Below, in pieces: positions 23,476-35,010 of a stretch of DNA of 64,000 nucleotides. Source of the stretch: Gibbula magus (taxonomy: Eukaryota > Mollusca > Gastropoda > Trochida > Trochidae); contig OW388289.1 in assembly GCA_936450465.1 (NCBI GenBank), positions 78,480,593-78,544,592 of the forward strand. The letters run 5' to 3'. A program made the translations under genes and the position numbers. The notes beneath the pieces were generated by a model, which saw only the letters and a list, made by a program, of their open reading frames with translations, ran no database searches and had not been told where the DNA came from. Position 1 is the first letter of the stretch. Each line of letters starts with the position of its first letter.

Positions 23476-24205
23476 GCTGCTACTACTACTACTGCTGCTA
23501 CTACTACTACTACTACTACTACTGCTGCTACTACTGTTGCTGCTTCTTCTACTGCTACTTCTACTACAACTACTACTACTGCTGCTGCTACTACAACAAC
23601 TACTACTACTACTACTACTACTGCTGCTTCAGCTACTACTACTACTACTACTACTGCTGCTGCTACTACAACAACTACTACTACTACTTCAGCTACTAGT
23701 ACTACTACTGCTGCTGCTACTACAACAACTACTACTACTACTGCTGCTTCAGCTACTACTACTACTACTACTACTGCTGCTGCTACTACAACAACTACTA
23801 CTACTGCTGCTGCTACTACAACAACTACTATTACTACTACTGCTGCTTCAGCTACTACTACTACTACTACTGCTGCTGCTGCTGATAGTAAAACAACAAC
23901 AACAACTACTACTACTACTACTGCTGCTGTTGCTAATCACTGTTGCTACTCATAATGTTAGGAGATATTCTAAAATAAGAATATGTCTAAAACCCTATGT
24001 ATATGTTTCTGCTTACTACCACTATTGTTAAACTCGAACACGTGAAATGAGTAACCGTCGTATATCTACTAATTTAACATTTTAAAAATATGAAATATGA
24101 CAGTTCTACATTGGTATAGAATCCACACTGTAACAAATAATTTATCATTAGCCTGATCAACAATGTTTCATTATGCCATATAGAAGCTTTTCACACTCGT
24201 AGCGC
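23270..24205. repeat. Tandem segmental duplication, copy B (short array)
   Basis: Copy B directly follows copy A, with the same left flank, a shorter array and the same right flank. Near-identity points to a recent duplication or to two haplotypes placed in series by the assembler. Confidence 0.95.
23418..23936. repeat. CTA/CTG trinucleotide array B, about 0.5 kb
   Basis: Same repeat types and interruptions as array A, but only one gttgctgcttcttct-to-gatagtaaaac block (23536-23891). The matching open frame of 235 codons is again TTG-started and Leu-rich; not called as a gene. Confidence 0.9.
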
Positions 24206-26025
24206 CGATAAATGGCTTCACTTATCATCGTTTTTATGTTTCAAAGAATGACCATTGAATTGTGTTATAATTGAATTGTGTTATAAAATCATTTATTAAT
24301 AACTAATGTTTAAATTTAATTATTACATGGATTTTCGTTTCCACCAAAATACCCCGATATAACCATCTCTTTAATAAAGTAACCGTATTCTCATTCTCAT
24401 CACTGATAATCACCAAAAATTCTACATGCCTACACTGTTAACAACAGTATCTACGATCACATTTCTTGCACACATCACCATTATATAATAAGTTCACCAA
24501 GTAAAAACTCGCCCAGTACACACTTCAAGTAGTAAAGAATCACATATGCAATTTGTTAATGATCTATACGCACAGCATTCCTAAAATGGAGTCCTGTGAG
24601 TTATTTACTGAAAAGGGTGGACATGTTTCCCCAGACCTTATCACACTATACTTAATGATTTAAACGCATTGAACGCCAAACTCAAATGGTAATTGCATAT
24701 TGCAGTATACCCCAGAGGCTGTGGGTTCTGATATACATCCAATCTACAACGCACTTAGCTCTTCTGAGTGAAGATGCGAGATCACGTTGTAAAACTTACA
24801 TCTCAAATAAACCGACATCATTTTCCGGGTAATAAATGGTTTGGTAGAGATGTCGAAACAAGATATAAACACTTGCGTGTATATTTGGGTTATACGCTTA
24901 CCGTCTAGTAATGACTTTATCCTAATGGTCTTTATCGTCCAAATTCTTGTACGTGTTAATAGATGTGTATGATTGCTAGGAATTGAAGGCAATGAATCAT
25001 GTTATACAGGTGCATCCTGTTACTTCACCTTCTGGTTTTATAGGTGTCCTGTTAGTTGAGATGCATTGTATAATGGAATTCAGGTCCAAAACTAAACAGT
25101 CATGGGTGGAAACGCGCGAGTGACGAGTGCCACTGGTTGAAACATATTTTATTCATTCAAGAAATGGATTCGGCACAAGTTATCCAACTTAGAAAAGCCC
25201 TTTCAACGAGACTGCCATTTTCACGCAGGACATGTTATTCAGTTTTGAGAATACCCGACTCCTTCAAAATATCCATATATCCATTAAGGCAATGTTGTTT
25301 GGTGTAAGTTTTTATGTAAATGTGACTTTGAACATCATATATCTTTATTATAAGGTTCATATCGTTATTCAGTAGTAAAGTAGTTAACAATACAGTTTGC
25401 ACTGAGCGACTTTGTCTCTTGACAGAGAATCACAATTATGATATCATTTTACTACCGAACAATGTATCATCAAATGAGAGTGAACTGTAAAGGAAATTTG
25501 ATTTACAACTCCTTATTAACATTTGATTTATTATTTGTCTTACAAAATCCTCAACTCATCTTCTTTGAGGTAGAGAGGTGTCACGTCATGACATTGTGAG
25601 AGTATCGATTTAATAAAAATCATAAAATATGTCTCAAATAGCATATTAAGTTTATAATAGTCTTGAATATATCTTAAAAACTATTTTACTAAATAGTTAA
25701 AGCACTATTAATGAACATGACATGTCAGTTGGTGGCACATATAAGCTAAATTATGTGTGACTGTATGATAATAATTGTATTTTGTGCATGTATAATGGGG
25801 AACCATTTAAACACGACTCTAAAGCCGTATGATTTAAACTTTGTCTTTTTGAACAAAATGCACTTGTAAATATCGCTTTCATAATCGTATCACCCTGAAG
25901 TCTATGATATATTAAAATTCAAAATCTCATACCATTTCAGTAGAAGCTTGAATCAGATTGGTTCCACTCACACATACACTGCAGTTTAACATAACAAATG
26001 CATGTCGTGATAAAATCAGCATGTC
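24206..26025. other. AT-rich noncoding stretch, nothing recognised
   Basis: No gene, RNA or repeat was recognised. The open frame at 24744-24992 lacks a motif. Confidence 0.4.
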
Positions 26026-26358
26026 ATGACGGCTACTAAATTACACAAATCAAAGAGAAGAGGTGATAATATCACCTGGACACATGTACGGGGGACAGTT
26101 ACTTTGAAGGTGTATAATGCGTGTATATTCATGCCGGTAACACGCTGTGTGTATCAGGACGGGTGTGGTAACATCAACAATGTACCTATCTCCCTATCTA
26201 CCACCACACTGCCCGTGCAGTTTAACGCGCCAGGTGTGGTCAGTTTCACAGGTAATAAGCGTCCCCTGTCAGTCAAGCTAAGAAGTATACAACAAACATG
26301 TCTCTCAGATGAAGGCACTATGTATTGGAGATCGGAATCAAGTATAATGAGACTATGA
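26026..26358 (+). CDS. Coding-like orphan segment, possible exon
   Basis: A plus-strand frame from ATG 26026 to TGA 26356-26358 has balanced codons unlike the AT-driven frames nearby, clearest from 26065 to 26251. It reads as a cysteine-containing, beta-like stretch (RCVYQDGCGNINNVPISL, then LPVQFNAPGVVSFT). At 26252 there is a good donor (CACAG then GTAATAAG), so the real exon may end at 26251. No clear acceptor was found on the left: the best, at 25984, meets an in-frame TAA. I do not recognise the family. It could be an orphan exon, a pseudogene fragment or part of an unknown transposon. Confidence 0.3.
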   Translation: MTATKLHKSKRRGDNITWTHVRGTVTLKVYNACIFMPVTRCVYQDGCGNINNVPISLSTTTLPVQFNAPGVVSFTGNKRPLSVKLRSIQQTCLSDEGTMYWRSESSIMRL

Positions 26359-27129
26359 CAAAACGTCGCCTCGAGCCTCGGACATATTACTGTAATCTAC
26401 CTTAATTAATCATTAAAACCATGCCTGCTATTTGTTGATTGAAACCAAACTGAAATGGAATAAAATTGTTTAGAATAAGAAAAAGACCATCTGGACGCAT
26501 TTCATTGTTTTGCTGGTGCAAACTGTTGTTTAAAATATACATGTTACTCGAGGCCTTGTGCTGTTCATTAAACGATATGTTTTCATAGAAGGTAAATATA
26601 GAGATAATTTTCATAATCAAAACGAAAACAAATCTATAATGTGCAATGAAGTCCACTATCAGGGTAGACTAACGTCAACAGATACTGGTAGCAATGGGGC
26701 CCTAGCTCCATTTTATTTTCAGACGGAGCGAGGTACGAGTGCTACGTTCGATCTCAGTTAAATGAGATTGGCCCTACCTCGAAACCGGATATCACGATTC
26801 CCCTTCTACCTCACGTGTTTAAATAGGGTACATTCATTGCCTATGATATATGATTTACACTCCGATATACACTTATTCATTTCGTATGTAATTGTTAATT
26901 TCAATCATACTGAGTACTTTCCATATCCGAATATAATCTCGTGTACATGGTGAGTGACAGAGTGAGATATAATAATACTACGGAGTCGGTACGGAATATG
27001 ATTTTGATTTTCCAGTGGGCATTGAAAAGTATATCTCAAAAACAAACTCAGATATTGAGCGACACCGGATACATTTTGTTATAATGTTGTCACTTTAAAT
27101 ATATTGATGTTTAAATTATGTTCAATTTC
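26359..27129. other. Noncoding stretch, nothing recognised
   Basis: Short open frames overlap on both strands without motifs. No RNA gene or repeat seen. Confidence 0.35.
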
Positions 27130-27520
27130 GAGATTAAGTACATCGCGCGAACACAGCAGGAATTGAATGAAAATGATCTAGGGATGTATTTCTCATGACT
27201 GTAAGCTTGATCTTGTCGCGGTACAGGGAAATCTCAATGACGATTGATATGGCCTTGTTTTCGTCCAAACACCTAATTACAACGCTCGGTCTCGCCGTTC
27301 CCGTGCTGTGAAAGCGTTTGTTCAGAACAACTCCACCCAACTCATCTGGCCTGCTATGAGTCCAGATATGAATCCCTTGGAACATGTATGGGACATCATT
27401 GGGCGTCGAATCTGCAGAATTTTGCTGATTTGGAGGTTGCATTGCATCATTAAGTGGCAGCAGCTTTTTAGACTCACTGGAGTTATGAGGAGAAGGGTTA
27501 AAACAGAATAAAACATGTTA
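27130..27520 (+). pseudogene. Tc1/mariner transposase remnant
   Basis: The plus strand carries the C-terminal half of a Tc1-type DDE transposase. The best part is WPAMSPDMNPLEHVWDIIGRR (27348-27410), the hallmark segment holding the third catalytic acidic residue (Glu of PLEH). Just upstream NARSRRSRAVKAF corresponds to the DNARPH block, but the catalytic Asp codon reads TAC (Tyr). Before that LVAVQGNLN matches the family's VVxGNLNA block, followed by an in-frame TGA and a shortened spacer. The N-terminal helix-turn-helix half and terminal inverted repeats were not found. The element is inactive. Confidence 0.85.
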
Positions 27521-27534
27521 CCATCCATGTCGAG

Positions 27535-27912
27535 TTTGTGTTATCCCTTCATCATTATGTCCAGCTTTCATGACAGAGTAGTGTCAGACTCATTCCTGAC
27601 TTGCAGTCAAACTTATGAACAATTGAAAAATTCAGCAATCGCTTAATAAATGCCCATATACCCACATACAACTGTCTGATGTTGGCAAATATCTGCATCA
27701 TGGACCTGTGGCCGCTTTAAAGAAATACGAAATAAACACATTTCCATCCTGCTCCATCAGCTGTTGTTTTGCTGTAGATTGGTTCTTCCATTGACATGTC
27801 GTGATTTTGAACGTCGATGATCGCTCAACGGTTCTCTCATCCGGGTACTGTCTATGAATGCAAGTACTTTCATTATCTGGTTAGTATAGCCATATGACAG
27901 TTATTTAGCTCT
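27535..27912. other. Noncoding spacer
   Basis: Nothing recognised between the transposase remnant and the VNTR. Confidence 0.35.
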
Positions 27913-28862
27913 GGGAATCCGTGTATTGTAGTAGTAGCCGATATAAATACACTGATGGAGCAGGGTGAGGAAATCCGTGTATTGTAGTAGTAGCCGATAT
28001 AAATACACTGATGGTGCAGGGTGAGGGAATCAGGGTATTGTAGTAGGGAAGCGGATATAAACACACTGGTGGAGCAGGGTGAGGGAATCCGTGTATTGTA
28101 GTAGGGTAGCGGATATAAACACACTGGTGGAGCAGGGTGAGGGAATCCGTGTATTGTAGTAGGGAAGCGGATATAAACACACTGGTGGAGCAGGGTGAGG
28201 GAATCCGTGTATTGTAGTAGGGAAGCGGATATAAACACACTGGTGGAGCAGGGTGAGGGAATCCGTGTATTGTAGTAGGGAAGCGGATATAAACACACTG
28301 GTGGAGCAGGGTGAGGGAATCAGGGTATTGTAGTAGGGTAGCGGATATAAACACACTGGTGAACCAGGGTGAGGGAATCAGGGTATTGTAGTAGGGAAGC
28401 GGATACAACACTGGTGAACCAGGGTGAGGGAATCAGGGTATTGTAGTAGGGAAGCGGATACAACACTGGTGAACCAGGGTGAGGGAATCAGGGTATTGTA
28501 GTAGGGAAGCGGATACAACACTGGTGAACCAGGGTGAGGGAATCAGGGTATTGTAGTAGGGAAGCGGATACAACACTGGTGAACCAGGGTGAGGGAATCA
28601 GGGTATTGCAGTAGGGAAGCGGATACAACACTGGTGAACCAGGGTGAGGGAATCAGGGTATTGTAGTAGGGAAGCGGATACAACACTGGTGAACCAGGGT
28701 GAGGGAATCAGGGTATTGTAGTAGGGAAGCGGATACAACACTGGTGAACCAGGGTGATGGAATCAGGGTATTGTAGTAGGGAAGCGGATACAACACTGGT
28801 GAACCAGGGTGAAGGAATCAGGGTATTGCAGTAGGGAAGCGGATACAAATACAGCAGGGTGA
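27913..28862. repeat. VNTR with 56, 58 and 55-bp units, about 17 copies
   Basis: Units share gtattgtagtagggaagcgg and cagggtgagggaat. Starts fall at 27917, 27973, 28029 (56-base steps), then 58-base steps to 28377, then 55-base steps from 28432 to 28817. The 55-base type has lost three bases around atataaacacac and carries gaaccagg in place of ggagcagg. The array is therefore ordered by subtype rather than mixed. Minus-strand open frames in the array (up to 168 codons) come from repetition and are not called. Confidence 0.95.
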
Positions 28863-28869
28863 CGCATAT

Positions 28870-29559
28870 TATGCAAAGTGTATCATCTGTGTTCCTAATT
28901 TAAATTAGATCCCAATATCTTAGAATTAAGCATATTTAAAAAGTTTTAAGCATTTACAACAATGTTTAAGCAGAGAAGCTGAGAATACACTGTACTGCCA
29001 TTTTCGTAACATGTTCCAAGGATAATTAATTTGATATAATAGTTTCAGAAGGTAGAATTTATGATTATTACACAATCATTACTGTTAATCAAGATAACCA
29101 TGCTTGACGTTTGGCCACAGCATGAAACGTTCAGTACCTAATCTGACAGAGGCGTAATGAGCAGAAGTTAAAGCAAAAAATATATCACTTTTCATGCTTT
29201 AATAAGCGGGTGACGTAGCCAAAGTATGACATATAGACGCTTTGTGGAGGATTGTGGTAAAGCTTGTAATGTTGATCTATGACTAGCCAGTTAACTCTAT
29301 ATCAGGTGACACGAAGAGGCAAGTGCGAACTGACAAGTGTTTAAATCATGCTATGAAAAGTTACAAGCCATACAAAGCTCGTTTGAGCAGGAAAATGGCA
29401 AAGCTGACAGACTGTGTGATATTAACACAGGGGAATGGGCTTTATTAATCCCATCGTTCGAATCGCATCCCACATATCCCACTAAATGACCAGGTGTGAC
29501 TGACTGGGCTCGTGCTGCAGATAATCCTCACTAGTTGTCTGGTTCTAGGCAAAAGGTGC
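28870..29559. other. Noncoding stretch
   Basis: A weak tRNA B-box-like cgttcgaatcg near 29455 lacks stem pairing. Nothing is called. Confidence 0.35.
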
Positions 29560-30480
29560 GCATGCAAGGATGCGAGGACACGAACATAAATCGTCTTTAA
29601 CGTTGCAAATCCTAATTAGAGACAGAACTATAAGCGGACTAAGTACGGATGGTTGAGGATGTCAAACTGAATCCCTGTGTCAACTGTCTCCATCCAACAC
29701 TGACGCGGTATCCCACTCCGCTTCCATACACTTACATCAACTTTGTTACAAACTCCAAACATTGTACACGGTAAGGAGATTGCGTCTTGTGACGTCACAA
29801 GTTACGCATTGCGCATGCAGCACGCGCCAGCGGCAATAGCTTCAAATGATTACAAACGGCAGCCATTACGGCCTCATTAGTTTGGCGTAGCACGTGGCCA
29901 GTAATCCGGCAATCGCTTGTGTAATTGACGACGATCTCACACTACGCTACAGGCAGTTGTAGTAATCCTCCAGTAACGATATAATGAGCTAAAGTACCGT
30001 AGCCATGAAGCCGAATTGTCAACAGCCTTTAATTTTTGATTTCTCCTTATGAGGCGGAGGAAAATAAGCCTGAGCGCCTTGACAGAGAATGAGGACGGCG
30101 GAAAGTGCAGAAGAGCCTGCAAATCAAACGCAAATTTCTCCGATTGGGCTCCAAGTGGCTGATGGCAAGTGCTCGCTCCCTATGATTACCTTTAGGTCTG
30201 GTGTAATTTACACGACTATTTATCTAATTTGCTCAACTTTGCCTCGAGTTTTCGGGAACCATCATATTACAGAGAATCAACTCGAAGCAAATGAAAATAA
30301 TTTCTTTTCCCCAACACATGATTTACACTTCAATACATCTCTCAAGGAATGGTAGCAGGGCCCATCAATCTACAATATGGCCGTGTGGTGTATCATCAGG
30401 CAGGACTGATCCAGCACAGTCAATCAGCCACTAGCCCCAAGTCTCCATGTTGCCACTGACAAGTGACTGTTACAACCCAC
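29560..30480. promoter_or_regulatory. GC-elevated island with palindromic CRE, candidate regulatory block
   Basis: About 0.9 kb of non-repetitive sequence is less AT-rich than the flanks. It includes the 16-base palindrome CTTGTGACGTCACAAG (29786-29801), an NRF1-like TGCGCATGCA shortly after, and homeodomain-type ATTAG/TAATT cores. Open frames (29937-30122, 30089-30355) lack motifs. I read it as a candidate enhancer or promoter, not a gene. Confidence 0.35.
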
Positions 30481-30987
30481 AAGGCATATGATACTGGTAG
30501 CGATCTGCTAATGAGAGGCCTTTGCCTATTGATTTTAAATGCAATTGAACAGGTAATGTCTCATGAATTTTCTAAATCTCACCAAATTTGTAACTTTTCT
30601 TATATTGCATTTGAAGAATAAATTCTACTTCAAGCAGAAATTCTGCCGTCGTTGCTTCGTTAATCGTTATTACAAGTTAGTTATGTCTAGAGAAATCATG
30701 TTTGGTTTTATTTTTCAAAAGAACATTGAAATTTATGTTGATAAATGGGTAAAATGAGAAAACTTTGAACCTTCCGTTGACATATAATCAAACTTCTTGA
30801 TATTTACTGTTTCTCATTATGTTAGGTCTTGTTGTGGTTTAAAAAGTGAAGTTATCAAATCATACGTCGTTATGACATTTTGAAGGCTTGTATTTCTAAT
30901 CAGCTCCATGTTGTTGATTAGAATATTCCGTATAAATTCAATGATTGTCTGTTTTGTGTTCGTGTCCGAGGTACAACACAGCATACG

Positions 30988-30988
<1 letters not shown>
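30481..30988. other. AT-rich noncoding stretch
   Basis: Nothing recognised. Confidence 0.4.
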
Positions 30989-31057
<69 letters not shown>

Positions 31058-31285
31058 ATAAATGATAAATAATAAATAATAATAATAACACTTTATTGTT
31101 CTCATTACAATGAATTGGGAAATTCGATTTGTGCAAGTGGCACCCGGCAGCCACAGTGCAGAGCCAGTTCAAGCGTTGTTCTATACTTATAATGCTGAGC
31201 GCCAAGCAAGGAAGCAACAACTCCCATCTTTTAACGTCTTTTAGTATGACGCGGCCGGGAATCGAACCCCGACCTACCTATATGA
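30989..31285 (-). mobile_element. tRNA-derived SINE with (ATT)n tail, 5'-truncated
   Basis: On the minus strand the element opens with a Pol III B box inside GGGGTTCGATTCCCGG (about 31252-31267), followed by a unique body of about 150 bases that contains gacgttaaaagatggg and cttggcgctcagcatta. It ends at caataaagtgttattatt, running into an ATT array (30991-31089 on plus as AAT). No A box lies upstream, so the 5' part is missing. Structure and tail are typical of SINEs. Confidence 0.65.
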
Positions 31286-31289
31286 AATG

Positions 31290-32240
31290 TTACGATATGT
31301 GTAACATTAAGCTTTTAGTAACAATGATTAAACGTTTATGTTAGAAAACTAAAATAATTTAAATCGATACTTTCAAATTTATTTAAGTACATTATCATTT
31401 TTGTGTTCATTTCTATTGTTTTAATGAAAACATTGTCATTTGCAGCATCGTGTTTCTATTATACGGATACAACCCCTTATTACAAATGAACATGATACTT
31501 TATTAAATAGTGAAATAACCATTTTCTTACGGACATGTGAGTTCAAGCAGTACAAATATCAATAATATGATCGTTCATTTAGTTGTCAACATGTTGTGAA
31601 ATGCTTACAAAGATTTCATTTGTTTACTTTAAAAGAAAACATAGGAATATTCAAAAACATAATCTTCATAAAAAGAAGTGTTTCATGAATCATTTACTTC
31701 TAAGTCCACACATTGTCGCATTCACAGAGAAACACTTAGAAGTAAAACGTTATATATATTGGCCTGTCTCTCCCGGAGACATATCGACTATATGGCCAGT
31801 AGGTGTTAAGATATAATGTGTCTTATGTAAGGATTGCGTGCTAACATAACCTTGTACTTACTAAGCCAGCTTACTCAGTCATATCGCCAGGAAGAAAGTG
31901 TGTAAGATTAGTGCAGTGTCTGTAAAGTGATTGTTCAATGTACACATGTATTTACTTGATGTCTATATGGAGCACTGGTGGGTCTAAAATGCTGTTATGA
32001 AGAAGACATGATTATCTCAAGAGCGATACTTGAAATTCATTGCTGAGGTTCGTCATTTGTATACATATATATGCACCTTTTCTTCCAGTGATGGTTATAA
32101 TATTGTTATATTGAGCAAATGCATTGATGCACCGTGGCCTCGCTGGATGTATTGTAATACGAAAAACAGATGAGTGTTCGAAATCTTGATTTACATGACA
32201 TGATTGTCATTTTGCATGTTTTGAACGTTATTACTTTACA
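31290..32240. other. AT-rich noncoding stretch
   Basis: No gene supported; the open frame at 31583-31816 has no motif. Confidence 0.4.
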
Positions 32241-32242
32241 AC

Positions 32243-32478
32243 GTCAAATATGAGGTTATTAGTTAACCAAGTCAAATATGAGGTTATTAGTTAACCAAGT
32301 CAAATATGAGGTTATTAGTTAACCAAGTCAACTATGAGGTTATTAGTTAACCAAGTCAAATATGAGGTTATTAGTTAACCAAGTCAAATATGAGGTTATT
32401 AGTTAACCTAGTCAAATATTAGGTTATTAGTTAACCAAGTCAAATATGAGGTTATTAGTTAACCAAGTCAAATATGAG
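32243..32478. repeat. 28-bp minisatellite, eight copies plus a partial
   Basis: Units start with gtcaaatatgagg at 32243 and every 28 bases to 32467. The copies are nearly identical, with single changes in the copies at 32327 and 32411. Each complete unit contains GGTTATTAGTTAACC, an imperfect palindrome resembling an HNF1 site. Confidence 0.95.
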
Positions 32479-32589
32479 TTGGAAGTTGATTTTGTAACTA
32501 ACAGAACGGTTATTAGATGCCAGTGAAACCTAGCATGGTTTATTCTTTCGAACAACGTCTCGATTCAATGTTCAGCACACGGACCACAG

Positions 32590-32775
32590 CTCGACAAACG
32601 TACCTTCGCCGAGAATACATATATCACAGACTTTGGATGTATTGCGGATGCGAAAATCCATCGGCCTATGAACGTACCTCACCGAAATACAAATTCATTG
32701 GACGAATAATGCATCCCTCATAGAATACGAATTCCTCGGCCAGCGAATGTACCCCTGACCAAAACAAATTTATAA
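32590..32775. repeat. Degenerate tandem repeat of about 74 bp
   Basis: Related segments acgtaccttcgccgaga, acgtacctcaccgaaa and tgtacccctgaccaaa occur about 74-75 bases apart, with weaker 37-base sub-periodicity around atcggcc/ctcggcc. Strongly decayed. Confidence 0.35.
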
Positions 32776-32900
32776 AGGAAGGTCCACCAAATATGTGCAT
32801 TCATTTGTTTTAAAACGCAGCAATCCCTACAACAGTAAAGGGAAAAGTCCAAAAGTCAACGATAATCATAAGCCAACACATTCATAATGTGGAGTCTTAC

Positions 32901-33004
32901 CGTTAAATATCTCCAGAGGAAGGATCCAGTTGACGTTGTGAATGCTTTCTGGAAAGTTGTTGGTGACCTGCTTGCATAAGTCAAAGTCCGTGTTTGCTGA
33001 TTCG
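32901..33004 (-). CDS. Exon-like segment, unidentified gene or pseudogene
   Basis: On the minus strand a 104-base segment is framed by a good acceptor (ttctttgtgtag) and a good donor (AACG then GTAAGACT). It reads 34 codons in one frame, including FDLCKQVTNNFPES and NVNWILPLEIFN, with protein-like composition. In the same frame upstream (about 33045-33190), another stretch reads KLIKPCPVNEINHGMF then CDFFIRVLRAKEDE, but TAG and TGA separate the two and no donor was found there. It may be a two-exon remnant or a decayed retrocopy. The family is not recognised. The frame at 32856-33107 is a shadow in another frame. Confidence 0.3.
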
Positions 33005-33199
33005 CTACACAAAGAACATAAGCCTCGTCCTCAAGGTCTCTATTCATCCTCTTTTGCACGCAAAACACGGATGAAGAAGTCGCAAAACATGCCGTGGTTG
33101 ATTTCATTGACGGGGCATGGTTTAATAAGCTTTGCGATGCTGACTGATTTACAATGAGCTGTACTCGGAGGCAAGGCTGAGAGTGTTATTTATTAAGAC

Positions 33200-34000
33200 A
33201 TACTTGGCATCAGTCAGAAGGTAAGAGGATTGGCTACAGTTTCCACTATTTTGTAACAGGTCATCACGCAAAGAGAGCACGGTCGTATGTAGGAGAAAAA
33301 ATTACCTGTAATAGGTTTACCTTGAACAATCGCATTACAGAGTTGTCCATATGTTTTACGTAACAAACTTTTGGACGAACTTAATGTCAGAAGTTTGGTA
33401 TTGGAGTACATTCAAATGAGAATTATGTTCAAACTGATGGCGCTTCTGATCTCAATAAGCATAGGAAATATCCATATGTGAAAATATTTTTATTAAAAAA
33501 AACAGAACACAAAGGGAGAATATGATACACCAAATAGTCTCAAATCAAGCTGGACGCATGGAATGGTTCGACATCATTGCATATATGTTACAGATAGAAA
33601 GTTTGAGTCATTGCTGTAATTTTACCTCATTATTTTAAATGGTTTAATTAAAAAATACAAATACTTGACATGTTATAAAGGTTAATAATTATTATTTCTA
33701 TTTCCAAAACTTTATTCGGCTGTATTCATTTAACACATAAAACCAATAGATTCGTGATGTATTGGTACGACACATTTAAATTATAGATTGACTAACAAAT
33801 TGTTCTTCGTTTTTTTAAATTTATTATGTTTTCACATTATTAATTTAATTCAACTAATAAACATGTATCAAAGAGCATCGATGCACCAATCTAAAAGAAT
33901 ATATCCCTTCGATAGAATTAACAGTTATGATTATATTCATAATTAAACTCTTCTAATTCTAAATCATATTTAAATTTTCATTCCACCGCTGAATGCTGTA
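33200..34000. other. AT-rich noncoding stretch
   Basis: Nothing recognised on either strand. Confidence 0.4.
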
Positions 34001-34009
34001 AATGTTTCC

Positions 34010-35010
34010 AAAAACTCAAAAAAGTGGGAGAACTTTCCTCACAATTCGAAGTTCCATGAAGTGAATCGTTCCCCGTCACTCACTGTATCAAACCAGTTCA
34101 AGAGCGTCTTGCTCTTCTGACGTTCCAGAAAGCTCTCAAAGCCACGTTTTGTCAACCGAGTAAAAAGTATTAAAAATTAATCTTAATATTTGTCTCTATT
34201 TGAAATCAATTAGCAAACCAGCGTTACGACGTAGGGCAAACTGCACGCGTCTTTGTTCCCGCCACGTCGGAAGGATGTGTCCTCCTCGGAATGGACCAGG
34301 GACTAGGGTTTTTTAATGGCGACAGAAGGGCCAATAGCTATGTATATCTACAGGAAACACACTTTTTATGAAGGTGTTCTTCCAGTTGTACTTGTAAGAC
34401 GAAAACAGATCCAATTAGCGGCTGTTACGGCTTGATTGGTACTCGAGCTGACACTAGGCTGAAGAACGCTTGCTTCAACGGATTTGGCGTAAGAGCACGC
34501 GAACAGGCTGATAATAGGACGTTTTGTCGTCTGCTTTAAACATGTCGGCCATGGCGGACGGGTGAAGAGCCATCAGACAGAGGTTGCCACTGGTGTTGGA
34601 TATGGTCAGAAGAGCAGAGATGATATTTTTATTCTTTATTGGTTTAATTAGCGTATTGGACATGTCAAATCGGGCTGTGTTGAGGGCGCCCTTTTGATCG
34701 GCTTGAAAACTTTGAAGTGTCTGTTTTGCACATCCAGAAAACTGGTTGAAAGGGCGACTGTCATACTAACGCAACTAGCATTCACTAGCAAAGCGACGAT
34801 GGCTTCTTATGGAGTGAAAACGACGGGTTTGAGTCGGAGTCTGCAGATTGGAAACTGTCTGTGTTTCCCAGCCCCCGACCGTGCCTAAGGAACGACTGAC
34901 AAGAGCCAGATAGCACTCGTCTCTTGATTTCACGGCACTACAAGCAGCCAATTGGACAGGTTTTATGACACTCTTCATATGTTCAATACAATCCAATTAA
35001 CAGATACGTA
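34010..35010. promoter_or_regulatory. GC-elevated island of about 1 kb, candidate regulatory block
   Basis: Non-repetitive, with mixed composition and repeated homeodomain-like cores (caattagc at two places, taattagc near 34648). It includes ccatggcgg near 34551, which resembles a YY1 core. Several short frames on both strands lack domains, so no gene is called. Confidence 0.3.

Noticed and set aside
27873..28411. Minus-strand frames of up to 168 codons with repeated YNTRIPSP-type segments
   Set aside because: They are by-products of the VNTR; the frame breaks where unit length changes from 58 to 55.
29440..29475. tRNA B box (cgttcgaatcg)
   Set aside because: The flanking bases do not form a T stem and no A box lies at a suitable distance.
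30918..31220. Minus-strand frame with a poly-Tyr run
   Set aside because: It crosses the SINE tail and its ATT array; no gene.
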